Source: Strigops habroptila
Taxonomy: Eukaryota > Chordata > Aves > Psittaciformes > Psittacidae
Direction of reading: 5' to 3'
DNA length: 64,000 nt
Assembly (NCBI RefSeq): GCF_004027225.2
Contig: NC_044302.2
Location: forward strand, 72,660,993 to 72,724,992
Both the position numbers and the translations under genes were made by a program. Below, piece by piece: positions 1 through 13,229 of the stretch (positions are counted from its first letter, which is position 1; each line of letters begins with the position of its first letter). Below the pieces are notes generated by a model. It ran no database searches and had not been told where the DNA came from. It saw nothing but the letters and a program-made list of their open reading frames with translations.

Positions 1-3000
1 TCTTGCTTCTGCACTGCAAATGACTTAATTTCCACCAAACCACAACCATGTTTAGATTACAGCATTACTTTCATTAGTTCCAACACTATCAGTGAGCTAA
101 AAATCATCTACCTTTTTATGAGAAACACACAACCGCAGATGTCAAATGTTACTGAGTCTAGATTTCATGCATTTATTCCCAATAAATAGCCTAGTTACCA
201 CAGTCATCTTGACAGTAAACATTATGTTCTTTACTCAACCAGGATTTCCAGGTTACAAGGGCAAAACCAAAAAGACAGACAAATAAACAAACTAACTGAC
301 ACTCCTGCATGCAGTCTGTGTAATCCATGGCTGACCTGTCATTTCTTTCATTACCATTTAACACTTTAAGTACATCTGTAATCATATAATGAGATTTGCT
401 AATGCCAGACTTTGTGTGAACTAGTCCAGCGGTAGCATTCTGATGATCTACTTGCTAAAGACCAAGAGAACTTTTGAAATGTTTTGAAACCAGCAGAAGA
501 AGTAGCATTAGTAATAATACATTTTTAATGCTCTAACCACATTTTGAAAGCACATGAAATGTTCTAATAATGACCTACATTAACTCCCATGTTCCATAAA
601 ACAGAGGCATGTTATAATTTTAAATACAGAATGATAAACGTATATTTATGCATGCAATGATGGTCTACTAAAGATTCCCTCTCATAAAAAAGAACTGTGT
701 AATATTTTACTGTAAACATTGCATGTACAATTATGTACCTACAAGCATGAAATTGTTTCATTAACTTAAGCAGTTCTAGTCTCATGTAGCAATTCACTAC
801 CTATTGTTAGTACTGCGATCTTATATTTTAATTATGCCTTCAAAAGGACTTCACCCATTACACAGCTAAAAGAAAAGGAAATAAAGTATGTAGGAACAAA
901 CAGGAAAGAAGAGATCACAAATTAACATTGCAAAAATAATCCTGCATACCATCTGTGACAGAAACAGAGAGGCGATAAAACAAAAAGGTTTGTTAAACTG
1001 CTACTTTATTTCACTACACAGGCTAAATAAGGACCACAATCTGAAATACGTGTTTCTGCTTATTCCACTGTGAAGAAACAAAAAAGCTATATGTGAAAAA
1101 TAAGCCAGGAATGTGTGCATGCACATGTGATAGATACAGCATTTGCTGGGGAAATAAATTCTTGTTTGTTTTAGAAATAATTTTAGTGCTCACATATAGC
1201 TATAGAGTGTCTGGCCTTCAACTACACTGAATCAAAAGCGAGCAAGACACTTGCACACAGCATGAATAGCAGTCCCAAAAGCCTACAAGCAATCTTTTTC
1301 TGGATCAATCATCTGTACCAAGGCCACGAAAGAAAATATCCAGTCTTCTCACAAGAAAGGACTCTGCCATTCTCAACACATCAGCTTCACTGAAACTTGA
1401 AATTACACAGTACTTTCCAACTGCTGTAACTGCTGGAATAATTAAACATGTACATATTAACAGTTAACTTTAAAAAGACATAGACAAGGACTTGTGCTTT
1501 CTGCACCTCTAGTACAGAACCACTGTACCCAAAATTTCTTGCACCTTTTTACCCATCTCTGCCACCTGGGTTGGGTTCTTTTTTTACCCTCATTCATAAC
1601 ACTGACTTCCTCCCATCATCCCTGTATTTCAGACTAAATATCAGTTCTCATCCAGTCTACTGCCAGGCCACCTGCCGCTCTCTCCTCCTTCCAGACAGAT
1701 ATCGATTCTTCTCATTCCCCACACTTCAAAATAAATTCTAATCACAATAGCACACCCTCGTCCACTGAGGCTAGCAGAACTGAATCTTCTCACAATCTGT
1801 TTTTCACAAGCAATTTGCTCTTCCACTAACAAATCAAAACTAATTTCCTCTTCAAAGCCAGCAGCAGTTCTCCAACTGAAAATCAATTTTCCAATCTCCC
1901 AGACAATTTTAATATAGTTTAGCCCATCCTGCAAATATATGTGCCATATAGTTTCTTATCTTAGTATTTCTTTTATGTAGTATGCTTTTTGGTTATTTTA
2001 TTTTTCTTCCCATTCTCCCATCCAGAGGTGCTCAAAACTTGATTGGGGAGTTTACTCTAACAAATCTGAGATGACAACAGATCCAGAAAGACAAAAGGTT
2101 ATTTCACCAATGTAAACTGAAAGACTAAATACTAGGCTGGATCTAGGCCCTGAAGTTTGGTTCTAAGTAGGTCACATTTTGACAACTGTCAAGATCAGAA
2201 AGCAATCTTAAAATCTGCTTGAATCTGAGAACAACAGCACAGCTAATGGCTCCTTTATTAATGGTACTGGAGGAAGGAATATAAGAAAGCACAATAGGAG
2301 AGATGTGACTGAACATGACAGAAAAGTTCTGAAAAAGAAGAGTAAAGAGATAGTAAGAAGTTAAAGAACAGAGAGGCATCTGGAGGGACGAAGAGACAAA
2401 GCTGTTTACATGCTTGCTCTCTCCTTACTTTAACCCATTTTATTTCCAGAATCCTACTGAGTTCCTGCTTCTGCCTGTAAACTCACCTCCTGCTTCACTA
2501 CTGCAAGAAAGGACGGCAACAATATTTTTACTGTTGTGGGAAAAGAAGAAAATTCCTTTTCTTAAAGCAGAGGAAACATAACCATTCAGAAGCAGTAAGG
2601 ATATATTATGCTCTCCTCTCAGTGTCTTTGACTGAGTCTGTCTTTTTTTATCTGTAGGTTCAAAATAGTTATCTTGAGTGTGCACTATCCTTTGTATTAG
2701 AAAGTCCACTTTCACAGTTTTAAAAAACTTCTATTTTTTGTACCATCTGCTGTGAAAGCTTACCACATGAGTCTACAACTCAATTTAACTCTGTTGCCGC
2801 ATCTTGTATGTTTTTGCCAAGGAGGCTTCTATGTTGTTGTTGTTCCCTTAGTCTCTCTTTCTCCTCTTTAATGTGTTATCAGGGAGGATGATTTCCCACC
2901 TGATTTCCCCTATGGCAAAAGGATGTCCATCAGTTTTGTTTCCTTTGTTTCTTTCTCTAAAAGCTCAGTGAGTAATTGGAAACTATGTCAAGATAAGAGA

Positions 3001-3865
3001 GATACTGTGCCAAACAATAGATAAGCATTCTAAATTCATTGTAATGGACTATAACAAATTAACCATTAAATGAGAGTTTCTATTCACTTTTGAACCAGAA
3101 ATAGGCAAAATTCGTTTCAACTAATAACACCACATGAATGCTTACTGCTTCCAAATAGATGTATTTCTCAACTAGAGGAAAATAATTAAGACACAGATTT
3201 TTTGCTTAACAATTTGAGATTTCTTAAGATTTCTTATTTCCCCTTTTGAACTAATCTGAAATAATCAGGAAAACAGCCTAATATTTTAGCTTATCCTATT
3301 TTGACAATAGAGGCAGCAACATATAATTTAAAAAGCAACATAAAACAAGAAGTGGAAAAGGAATGCAAGTGTTCTAACATTACATATATAACTAGTTTGT
3401 CAAGTAAAAGAACAAGTCCCAGTAATAAATAAAATAATCTTAGGAATAAATAACATCAATAGTACAAACTCTTATTAAACAAATTTAGACATCATTAAAT
3501 GATGCAATAAATGGCACACTGATTCATCATACATTTATGTTCCTCAAGGGAAGAAACTTACATTCCACAATTAACTTTATTAGTAACCAAAGAGGTTACA
3601 GAGCAACTGCTAAAACAGACAAACATTAAAACTAACTTGACTTGAGAACTTGTACTAAAGAATCCATCTTGATAAAAGAACTAACTACCACTGCCGTACC
3701 CTTGTAACTAGGTCTAAAAGACATTCCAGCAAAACAGAACACATTTGTCTCAACTGGTTGAAGTTTAATGACTTGACAAAAAACAAAAGGCTGTAGTACT
3801 CCAAAGGTTCCAGTTGGTTTAACAATCCATGAATCTTAAAGAACCACATGGAATTTAAAAAATAA

Positions 3866-3937
3866 ATATATATACATATATATATGCATGTATTGCATAT
3901 ATATACATATATATATGTATGTATTGCATGCATATAA
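3866..3937. repeat. AT-rich simple repeat with internal duplication
   Basis: TATATACATATATATATG-type sequence present twice, each copy followed by CATGTATTGCAT or TGTATTGCATGCAT. It contains palindromic TATATATA and GCATGC and can extrude a cruciform. Confidence 0.85.
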
Positions 3938-4789
3938 ACTACGTATAATTAAGTACTCAGCAATCTGAGGGCAAAACACATTGATTTATTCAAATTAATT
4001 GAAAATAGCTTGTTTAAGTTAAGATTGAAATTGAAGAGAACATTTAATATAAATCACTCATTTTGCACATTTATTTTTTAAGCCGTTGTTCCGCATATCT
4101 AATTTTGACCGAAGCAGTCAAATAATTCTTTGTACTAGTTTTTTTAATTAACAAGGCACATTATGTTGCATATTTATGTAAGAAGCAATAGAACTTAATG
4201 TGTTCTATCCAGACTTTGAGTTTTAATCAATTACATTATGCTAAAACATTGGCTATGGTTTCCAAGACAGTATTTTTTAACTTATTTCTGGCATGATGCA
4301 TTTAGAAAACTGAAATTTAACAAAAGCACATACAAAGCTAAAAAACTGGAGTTTACATTATTAAACACAACACTTCTAAAGAAATGCTACATAACCAAAT
4401 AAATTCATCTAAACACATTTTACATTTCCAATTGAGCAGTTCATTAAAGAAGGGAAGCACTCACTGTAATTATATGAACTGAGCAGATTGTTCCTGGTCA
4501 CAGTGTCCTTCAAAGGTTTAAAACCAATGTATCTCATAATTTTATGGTTATTTTTTACATAAACTGAGAGGAAACATTCCCAGTTTGGCTGTTAAAAAGT
4601 TTCTGACCACCTCCTGTCCTGGCTGTTCTTTAGAAGTTTGCAGATATTCAGATCTTACTCAAATTTAAAAATTCCATGTCCAGGCCCTATCCCATACCCT
4701 CAGTACAGAAAAAACACTGATAAATGGGAACAAGTTCATAGCAGAGGGCATGAGCACAGTCAGGATAATCAGGGACTGTAGCAGAGACC

Positions 4790-5145
4790 CTGTGGAGATA
4801 GACTGGGGAGTGGGACCCGTTCCACCTGGAGAAGAAAAGACTTTGGGGGAACCTAACAGCAGCCCCCAGTACCAACATGGAGGTTATTCAGAAGGCAGTG
4901 TCAGGCTCTTTACAGGACAAGAGAGGACAGGCATTAGTTGAAACACAAGTGGTTCAGAGAGGATCTAAGGAGAAAGTTTCTATCCTGAGGCCACCCCAGC
5001 AGTGTTGTCTCCATCCTCATGACTTGAGGGGATACAACTTCAATAGCTGTTCTGACCTCATTACTGACCCCGCTTTTGGCAGGCATTTGGAGCAGAAACC
5101 TCTGAGGTCCCCTCCACACTAAATATTTCTGTGATTCTATGAATA
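4790..5145 (+). mobile_element. CR1 LINE 3' fragment (old)
   Basis: Diverged sense-strand CR1 3' region: a 'CACCTGGAGAAGAAAAGACT' type segment, a GAGGTTATTCAGAAGGCAG segment, 'CCTCTGAGGTCCCCTCCACA' and the tail ATTTCTGTGATTCTATGAAT. No intact ORF. Confidence 0.8.
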
Positions 5146-8024
5146 CGTATCTCTAATCAGAAGTTACATTGCTTGATTAAATTTAGGCCTTAGCAGAATT
5201 GTAATAACCGCCTCCAAATGTTTTTCTTTAAAACAAGCATAAAGAAATCCTTTTGATGTGTATTAACTGCCTGTTCACCCCAGATCAGGGACAATATGCT
5301 TGTGTTTTCCTTCTGCATGTCCCCTTAGCATGAAAAGAGACCACCACTTTTCCTGGCTCCATGCATATTTAACCTATCATTTTAAGAGTGTGATAAAGAG
5401 CACTCGAGGTCACTTCCCCTTAGGCATTCTCAGTCAGAAATACTTCAGCTACATTGTGGCAAGTCAAAACAATACTGGGTTTCTTCGCCAAGACAGACTT
5501 CAGATGTGGGAGAAGGAGAAAAGTAGTTTGACACATTAACACAAAGCACCAAGTGCCCTACATGCTATTTAAAAGAAAGCTTTTTCTTATTTTAGAAATG
5601 GCTTGAAGTAATTTAAATATAAAGCTGCTCCAAGATACCTCACAGAGTTGGTAGAGTAGTCCACAAGACTACTGAAGGAGTAAGGAACAAGACAGACAAT
5701 ACCTTCTAGCATATTATAGCATGTGGTTAACTTGCTGTAATATCAGGTAATGGCAAACTTCAAAACTCCTTCTAAAATGTCTGACTTTAAGAAATGTCAT
5801 TTCACTACCTTGCACAGTCTTCTAATTACAGCATAATATCTTAAACAACAAAAAGAGACATCTTGTATTATCAACTTACCCCAAAATTTTTACCTCAGGT
5901 TCAAGAGTTCAAAAAAATTATGTGCCAGAACTCACAGAACCACCATAAAATTGACAAATACTGCAATCTTTTTCACAAAATGAAGTAAAAACATTTTTTA
6001 ACATTCTAAGGTTAGTTTAAAACTCAGTTCTGTGAGTTCACAGGCAAAAATATTGATAAGGTATGAGTCTCAGTAAGTGGCAAAGCTCTTAGAAAACAGA
6101 CCTGGAAAAGTACCAAAGCTCAAGTAAATTATGGCATGACTTAAGTCTGCTGCAGTCTAAAGACACCCTTCTAAAACACTGTTAATACACCTGAACCAGC
6201 TTGAGTAGCAAAAGTGACATTAAATATCCAGTGTCCTGTGCAATTTACATGCTGTACCTTCCAGCAGCTGTAGTATAAGCTGGTTAAGGGACATCCATGT
6301 GTGTTACAATCACACATGCTAACTATAGTGCAGACATTGCTTCAAATTGATTTGTTTCAGACTTATACTGGTGCAATCTCATTAACCTCAACCAAATAAA
6401 CTCCCTGGTTTATTTATTCTCCACTTTGACCTGAGCCTATTTCATCACACTGCTGTTAGGTCTGCCAATGCATAACAATGAAAAGTGAATATTCCAGCTC
6501 ATTTTTTACACCCACCTTGCACAGGGCCTACTAGCAAGTCCTACTAACAGATTTTCATTCTCATTATCACGAACTGAAATCTAACATGCTTCTCCCCAAA
6601 CGTCTGCAAGCATGCTTCCAAAACACCCACTGGAATTCAGTGCAACACCATCAGCCTTTCAATGCCCAAACCATTATGTTAGTGTGCTAGGCTCCAGCTT
6701 TAGGGATCAAAAGACATATAGGAATAGAATGTTAGCCTATTGTTAGCCAGCTACCTTGAAATCACCTTTAACTGAAGCCAGGCTGCAATAAAAGCAACCA
6801 GAAGTATTTATTCACAAACCCCCTGATAGACAGTGTAGTTACAAAGGTTTATGAAGACCGAGGTATATACGGCAATTAAAAGATAACCATGCACCTATTT
6901 ACACAGTTGCTAGAATAGTTCCAAAGTCTCAACCTTTTGGGAGCCAGCTGTTGGATTGACACACGCTTTATTGCCCACAGCTGAGGATCTGGGTCTTGTG
7001 CAATCCCATGCCCTCAGATTCCACTGGGAACCCAAAATTTCTTTTGTAGCTCAGTCCATCTTTGGGGTTATCCAGGATGTGGTTACACAATGCTTTCTCT
7101 GGCACTGCAAGCCATCTTAAGAAGTTATCCTGTCTGTTCCCTTCTCTTGTGCCACTTGTTCCAAAAGAGAGAAAACAGTTTTATTTTAACACGGGTCACA
7201 GTTGTGATACAGACTACAGCATAGCCCTTCAAAGAGCTGTTGTGTTTACAAAACCAAGGGAGCAGCAAATTCCAGTGTTTGTTGAGAGACTGAAGAAAGA
7301 GGCAGTTTAAGAGAACACTTAATACACACCATGAAACAACCACCTCTACCTTTCTCTTATATCTCTGGGACTTCAGGGTTTATAATTCCTCACAGAAAGG
7401 CCAAACTTTTCCTCTGCTTGTATTCCCACTCATTTTTCCCAACATTAGGAATTCTTCCGTCCCTTGGCCACCAACTGCTAAGTAGGTATAGTTTGCTTTC
7501 TACTGTTCCAGAGGGCAAAACCTCAAGGTATCAAAACATACATATGTATATTTAAAAAAAAAAAAGTCTACGCATAGCAGACAATTTGTCAATGTAATAA
7601 AAATAAATGTTTCTTTAAAACTGCATAAACCTGATTTTACAAGACAATAAAAACTGAAGACATTTCTATGTATACATTATTATATGACCATAACATATTC
7701 CACTATAAATTAAAAAATAAAACTTCTAGTGGTTCAAAAAAGAATCCAAAGAGAGAACCTGTAGTACCAGTGCTGCAAAGTATGGCAAAATAATGCCAGG
7801 AGTAAGACTGGAAATTCCAGTTATGACTGCCAAAATCATTTTGTAAGGGAAGCAGTTCTCCCCATGGTACGTCTCATATTGAGAGGAAATGTCCTTAGTA
7901 GTTTGATGATAAAATTGAAAAACATGCAAGCTTTTAGGCTCACCTATTCTCTTGGCAGTCTTCACACAATCTATAAAATAAAAGTAGCTTGGCTTTGTGT
8001 CCAATTTTGATTCTTTCAACTCAA

Positions 8025-8270
8025 GCTGCAGTAGGGGAGGTTTAGACTGGATGTAAGGAAAAATTTCTTCACCGAGAGGGTGATCAGGCATTGGAAAAGG
8101 CTGCCCAGAGCAGTGGTGGAGTCACTGTCCCTGGAAGTGTTCAGAAGCTGTGTAGATGAGGCCCTCTGTGACATGGTTTAGTGGTGAACTGGCAGTCCTG
8201 GGGTAAAGGTTGGACTTGATGATTTTCAAGGTCTTTTCCAACTTAGCTGATTCTATGATTCTATAACGAA
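8025..8270 (+). mobile_element. CR1 LINE 3' fragment
   Basis: Sense CR1 3' end with GACTGGATGTAAGGAAAAAT, GGCTGCCCAGAGCAGTGGTG, GTTGGACTTGATGATTTTCA and the octamer tail GATTCTATGATTCTATAA. Non-coding. Confidence 0.9.
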
Positions 8271-9394
8271 AAGGTTTAAAAGGTCTCACTAACTCAATTC
8301 CTTTTACTTACTCCATTTTCTAAGGACAACAATTTGCCTTCTCTGCCTTTGTAGACTACAGAGCAGAATAAGAATGTTTTTGATTCTGCCTGTCCCTGAG
8401 GGGATGGCCTCTCATACAGACCAGTTGCTATCTGGACCCAGCTCCTGATTTCCAAGCACACAGGAGTACTCCTTCATAGATGCCGGATGCAACAAACAGT
8501 AAGTGGCTTTATTTCCCCTGTGAATTTTGGCAGCCTTTTGCTCTTTTCCTTCACAAAGAAGTATAGAGAGAGCTGGGTATTGCTGTCCCTTGCAACTGTA
8601 TTACAGTTAACTTACGAACAAACATAATACAGTACTGCTACATTTTGAGAGAACCAGCACCAAACATTAAAGAATGTCAGAAATCTCCACAACTGGGAAA
8701 TGCTGCAGAAGAGATTTTGGCTGGCTCGGACTGCCTTCTGTAGTATGCAGTACAACAACTATACCACGGACTATCTTTTTTTCTGAAAACTGTCTTCCAA
8801 CACCAACCCTCACTTGAAAGCTGTATTTTTAAGAGGCTTTTATCTTCATAACCTCAGAACCTCCTGTGTTATTTGACTATCTTAATAGGTTTCCAAAGCA
8901 CCCTTTTAATCTCACTAAAACACCCCTCTTTTATTAGGAATTACTGGTTGTTTTCCAATAGCCTTTGTCCTCAAATGCTGTGCTCGCAGTCAAGTTTACC
9001 TAACATATTCAGTACCTAACGATGTTCAGAGGGCCACACCATCTGTGGCCCTATCTCTGTAACCGAATCCAGACAAGCAATCCTGTATTTTCACGTCGAA
9101 GTTAGCAGGGCTCCCACTCTAAATGCACTTGAACTTAGGTCTCTAAAAATAGTTTGAGAAATACAGGTACCAAGCTTACTGTATATTTATATGTATCAAG
9201 ATCAGACATTTAAAACTCAAAGTTTTTCTTACTTCATGAGCTTAAGCAGGATAAAAATTGAGAGCTAGCCAAGCAAAAAGACCAAAAGACAGCTACTTGA
9301 TGCCAGCAAATACAATAAACTCCCGAAAGAATAACTTGCAGCTATTCCTACATGGCATTGAATTTTAAGGCAAATGTAAGCCTTAAAGTATACT

Positions 9395-9990
9395 TCAAAT
9401 AAACTGGGCTGCATTAAACAGAGTCGAAGGAGGTGATCCTGCCCCTCTACTCTGCTCTTGTGAGACCCTACTTGGGAGCACTGTGTGCAGTTCTGGTGTC
9501 CTCAACATAAGAAGGACATGGAGCTGTTGGAGCCAGCCCAGAGGAGGGCCACAAGGATGATAAGAGGGCTGGAGCACCTCCTGTATGAAGACAGGCTGAG
9601 GGAGTTGGGGCTGTTCAGCCTGGAGAAGAGAAGGCTGCGTGGAGACCTCATAGCAGCCTTCCAGTATCTGAAGGGGGCCTACAAGGATGCTGGGGAGGGA
9701 CTCTTCATCAGGGACTGCAGTGATAGGACAAGGGGTAACGGCTTCAAACTTAAACAGGAGAAGTTTAAGTTAGATATAAGGAAGAAGTTCTTTACTGTGA
9801 AGGTGATGAGGCACTGGAATGGGTTGCCCAAAGAAGTGGTAAATGCTCCATCCCTGGCAGTGTTCAAGGCCAGGTTGGGCAGAGCCTTGGGTGACAAGGT
9901 CTAGCATGAGGAGTCTCTGCCCATGGCAGGGGGGTTGGAACTAGATGATCTTAAGGTCCTTTCCAACCCTAACTATTCTATGATTCTAAA
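9395..9990 (+). mobile_element. CR1 LINE 3' fragment with ORF2 C-terminal remnant
   Basis: Sense CR1 copy of about 600 bp ending AACTATTCTATGATTCTAAA. An open frame of 139 codons (9,485-9,904) reads the end of CR1 ORF2 ([40 protein letters not shown]). It is a fragment of the transposon protein, not a host gene. The intact frame suggests a fairly young insertion. Confidence 0.95.
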
Positions 9991-11426
9991 ATAACCATGC
10001 ACAGAATGTGCAGCTTGACAGAATCTCTTCTTAATACAAGTGTACGCAAGACAAGAAACAAAGTATTTCAAAGAACAAAAAAAGGGATCAAAAATATTCT
10101 CATTTCACCTGTCCTTTGTGGCCAGAAAACCAAAAGTAGTTCATAGATTTATCTGAGCTATGGACAAATACTGAAGGCACTAGGGAAGGAAAAAAAACCA
10201 AACAAAAACCCACAGAAGAAAGCCCAGAAGGGAGAGAAGTACAGAAAAACAAAATATCCAAGAGATACTGCCTCTCTTCCTAATACAAGGAAACGTTCAA
10301 CCATGATAAAAAAGCACTCTTCTAACAAACGGAACTGTGTAATACTACTGTGGAAGATACTGTCAAAGGCACAGATGCATAAAAGGACATCATAAAAGGA
10401 CAATGCATGTATTGATTTTAAGTCAATAGTTGGCTGCATCACATTGGGGTTTTTTTTCCTACAAGTCAGATTTAAATGTTCATGTTTGACTGTGCAACAC
10501 AGTGACTGCATAACCAAAATCAGATGGACTTTGTTGTCAAAAATGACAATATCTTCCAGGCAAGTTATTCTACTTGTCTACTCAAAAAGCACTTGGATTT
10601 TCCTCCACAGAAAACTGCTTTCTCATGCAGTCCAAGAGGACAGAAAGAAAGCCAGGAATAAAAGATCGTATCAGCTGCATCTCAATACCCACGATAACGT
10701 AAGGGGATTATATCACTGTCTATGTGAAACAGATCTCTCTGCATTCAGTACTGCATGACCCAAAGATCTTAACACTGGAGTGAGGCATCACTTTTTTTCC
10801 TTCCAGCATCTCAAAGGTTGCAACTGACAGTGACAAGATGCCTTACACTTGTACCTTGTAGGCATATATCCCATTTAAGTGACAGGTTAAATCTTCACTA
10901 AATCAACACAGCTTGCAGAAAAATGCACCTCTTTGTATGCAGCAAATAAAACTGATTACAGCCCTTCCTATTATAAAGAAGCTTCATTGCATATACACAT
11001 TTTGTGCGTTTCAAGTGCCCAAAGACAGATCTACCTTATGGAATAGTTTTCAAAAATGTCATATCCAAAAATTCATTTACCTTCTGATACATCACGTCTG
11101 AAACAAGTTAGGGAAATAAAAATGCAAGCATGAGCTCAAATGTTGACTCAGATCTTGCTGGTCCTAGTCATATTAGTCATCTTACTGGGCTCATGCTGAG
11201 AACCCTGTGGGAGGACATCTGAATTCATACGGAACCCACTGAAATCAGGGCACAGCAAGGATCAGAAGCTTTGAAATAGCAGCTCCATTAAGTTAAATTG
11301 AAAAAATGTAACACTGCATTGCCTAATAGCAGTGTTCATATTTGCATAAAAGCCTAAGTAAAAGAAAAAAAGGGGGGCGTTCTAATAGAAATGCTAGCCC
11401 GTAATAGCATAGTAGCACTAGGGTAG

Positions 11427-11490
11427 GGTAATTCAGGTTGAAAAGCACCTCAGAAGGTCATCTAGTTCAACCTCCTACTCAAGGCTCCAG
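11427..11490 (-). mobile_element. CR1 LINE 3' terminal remnant
   Basis: Short antisense piece with TTGAAAAGCACCTCAGAAGG and TCATCTAGTTCAACCTCCT, the diagnostic CR1 3' end. Only about 60 bp remain. Confidence 0.7.
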
Positions 11491-13229
11491 TTATTTCTAT
11501 AAAAAAAAAAAAACCCAAAAAACAAAACATGAGATTTTGGTTGCCTTGTTCCACATCAGTTGTTTCTTCAAAACACCATTAAAACCATTATTTTTTTTTT
11601 CATTATTGTATGTTTAGTTATGTTAATCTGCTTTTTAATGAAAGTTTTGTAACTTTTGATAGTGGTTCGCTTTTATCCATAACTAGCACTATCTGTATCT
11701 GTTTAATATCACTGTATCTTTGAATCTTGCTTATTTTCCTCTTAAGGTTCTGTCAGCCAAGATGCTAGAGTATTTCCTGTAACTGCAAACATCATCACTT
11801 AGCTCTTTGTTTACATAAGGTCATACTGTAGAAATGTCCCAGAGCTCAGATAAAGAAACCAACAGCAAAAATGACAAACCCATTTGCAGCAAACTATGTT
11901 TCTTACCACTTCAGCAAAAGACGGGACTGCAAGCACAAGAAGGCAGTGACATTCACACATAACACTAACTCCCCATAGTTTGGAAAGAGTCATTCTACAG
12001 AGATTTCAACTTTGTTTTCCATTAGCCTAACTGCTACTTTTGACAGCCACACATGCGAAGCAGCAGCAGTCTCCTTTCATTTTCCATTCTGCAGTTCCAG
12101 TCAGATCTGATCAGCAAGAATGCTGAACCATTTTCTGTATTCTGTGAACTTCTTGCTCATTAAAACTTCCCCTCCCAGCAGCAAATACTACTTCCCTATG
12201 TTGCTGCTGCTGGCACTCACGGAAGTAAAAAGCTCTGTAAACAGCTCAGATTTAAGGCTTCTCCAGAAAGAGCACCACTGCTTGAACTCCCTATCATTTC
12301 ACACTAAAACACCAAAGTTGTTTACTACAAAATTCTCTATTAGCACCACTGAAGTCACTTGGGACTCATTCTCACCAAGCAGAAGACAGTGATGGCTACT
12401 GTGTCCCTACTGAATCCTCAAATTACTGTCACCAGCTCTAAGAAGGGAGGGTAAATGGGCATGCCCAAGGAACATCACTACAGTGTTACTCTCACACCAA
12501 TTACTACGAAGATTAGGTGCGGGGGGGGGGGTGGGCAGAACCACCCTTCTTAAGAGTGCATACAATCTCTCTACAATCTCCTGTCAATACTGATTTACCA
12601 CGAAACACAAACTTTAGAACTACTTCTCTCTCACCTAAACTACATCTACATTGACTCTGGCTAGCAACAGAACCAGTGGAGAAGCAGATGATAAACTGGA
12701 AAGCTGTACAGGGCTAAGATGTCAGAAAACACTGACCATTAGGCACCTAATCTGAAGCGCAAAATCACATGTGAAACTGCAGGCAGCCACAGCAGTCTTC
12801 CCAGTTATGTCTCCCTCTTTACAAGAAGCAAAAAGAATATAGTCTGTGTCTCAAGCAGACATGTCAACAAGTAATTTACGAATAACCCCAGCAAGGCGTT
12901 GTTTTCTCGCCTGTCACATACTGCAGAGGTGAGAAAGGGAAATTTGACGACGGGGCCAATGAGGTTCTGATTAGACAAAAACAACCAAACACAAACCAAA
13001 CCTTAGGAAGTTTTATCTGAAACTCTTTTCTTACAGAAAGTCTCTCGTGGAAGTGAATAAAATCCATTAATTCATAACCCTCATGTACAGGAACGCTTCG
13101 CCACCCAGACCCGTTTTCACTACAGACGCACAGAGAGAAGCCGCAGATGCTCCTGTGGCTCTCTGCCCTCCTGCAGCGGCAGATTTTGCTTTTTAATGTA
13201 CTTTTTTTTGGCGCTACAAGTAAGTACTC

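Larger units (their letters stand above)
1..13229. other. AT-rich non-coding stretch, probably a 5' intron of the leftward gene (JAK2 by synteny)
   Basis: No convincing coding exon was found on either strand. The short ORFs match no family I know. The stretch contains CR1 fragments (4,790-5,145, 8,025-8,270, 9,395-9,990, 11,427-11,490), an AT dinucleotide-type repeat at 3,866-3,937 and a poly-G run near 12,522. I read for the JAK2 N-terminal/FERM exon on the minus strand and did not see it. If the CpG island at 13.2-14.4 kb is the JAK2 promoter, this is its first intron and the coding exons start left of the window. Confidence 0.5.

Noticed and set aside
9485-9904. 139-codon plus-strand ORF
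   Set aside because: It is the C-terminal end of CR1 ORF2 inside a transposon fragment, not a host gene.
1-13229. JAK2 coding exons on the minus strand
   Set aside because: Looked for the N-terminal/FERM start; none of the open frames resembles it, so only an intron or 5' UTR can be claimed.
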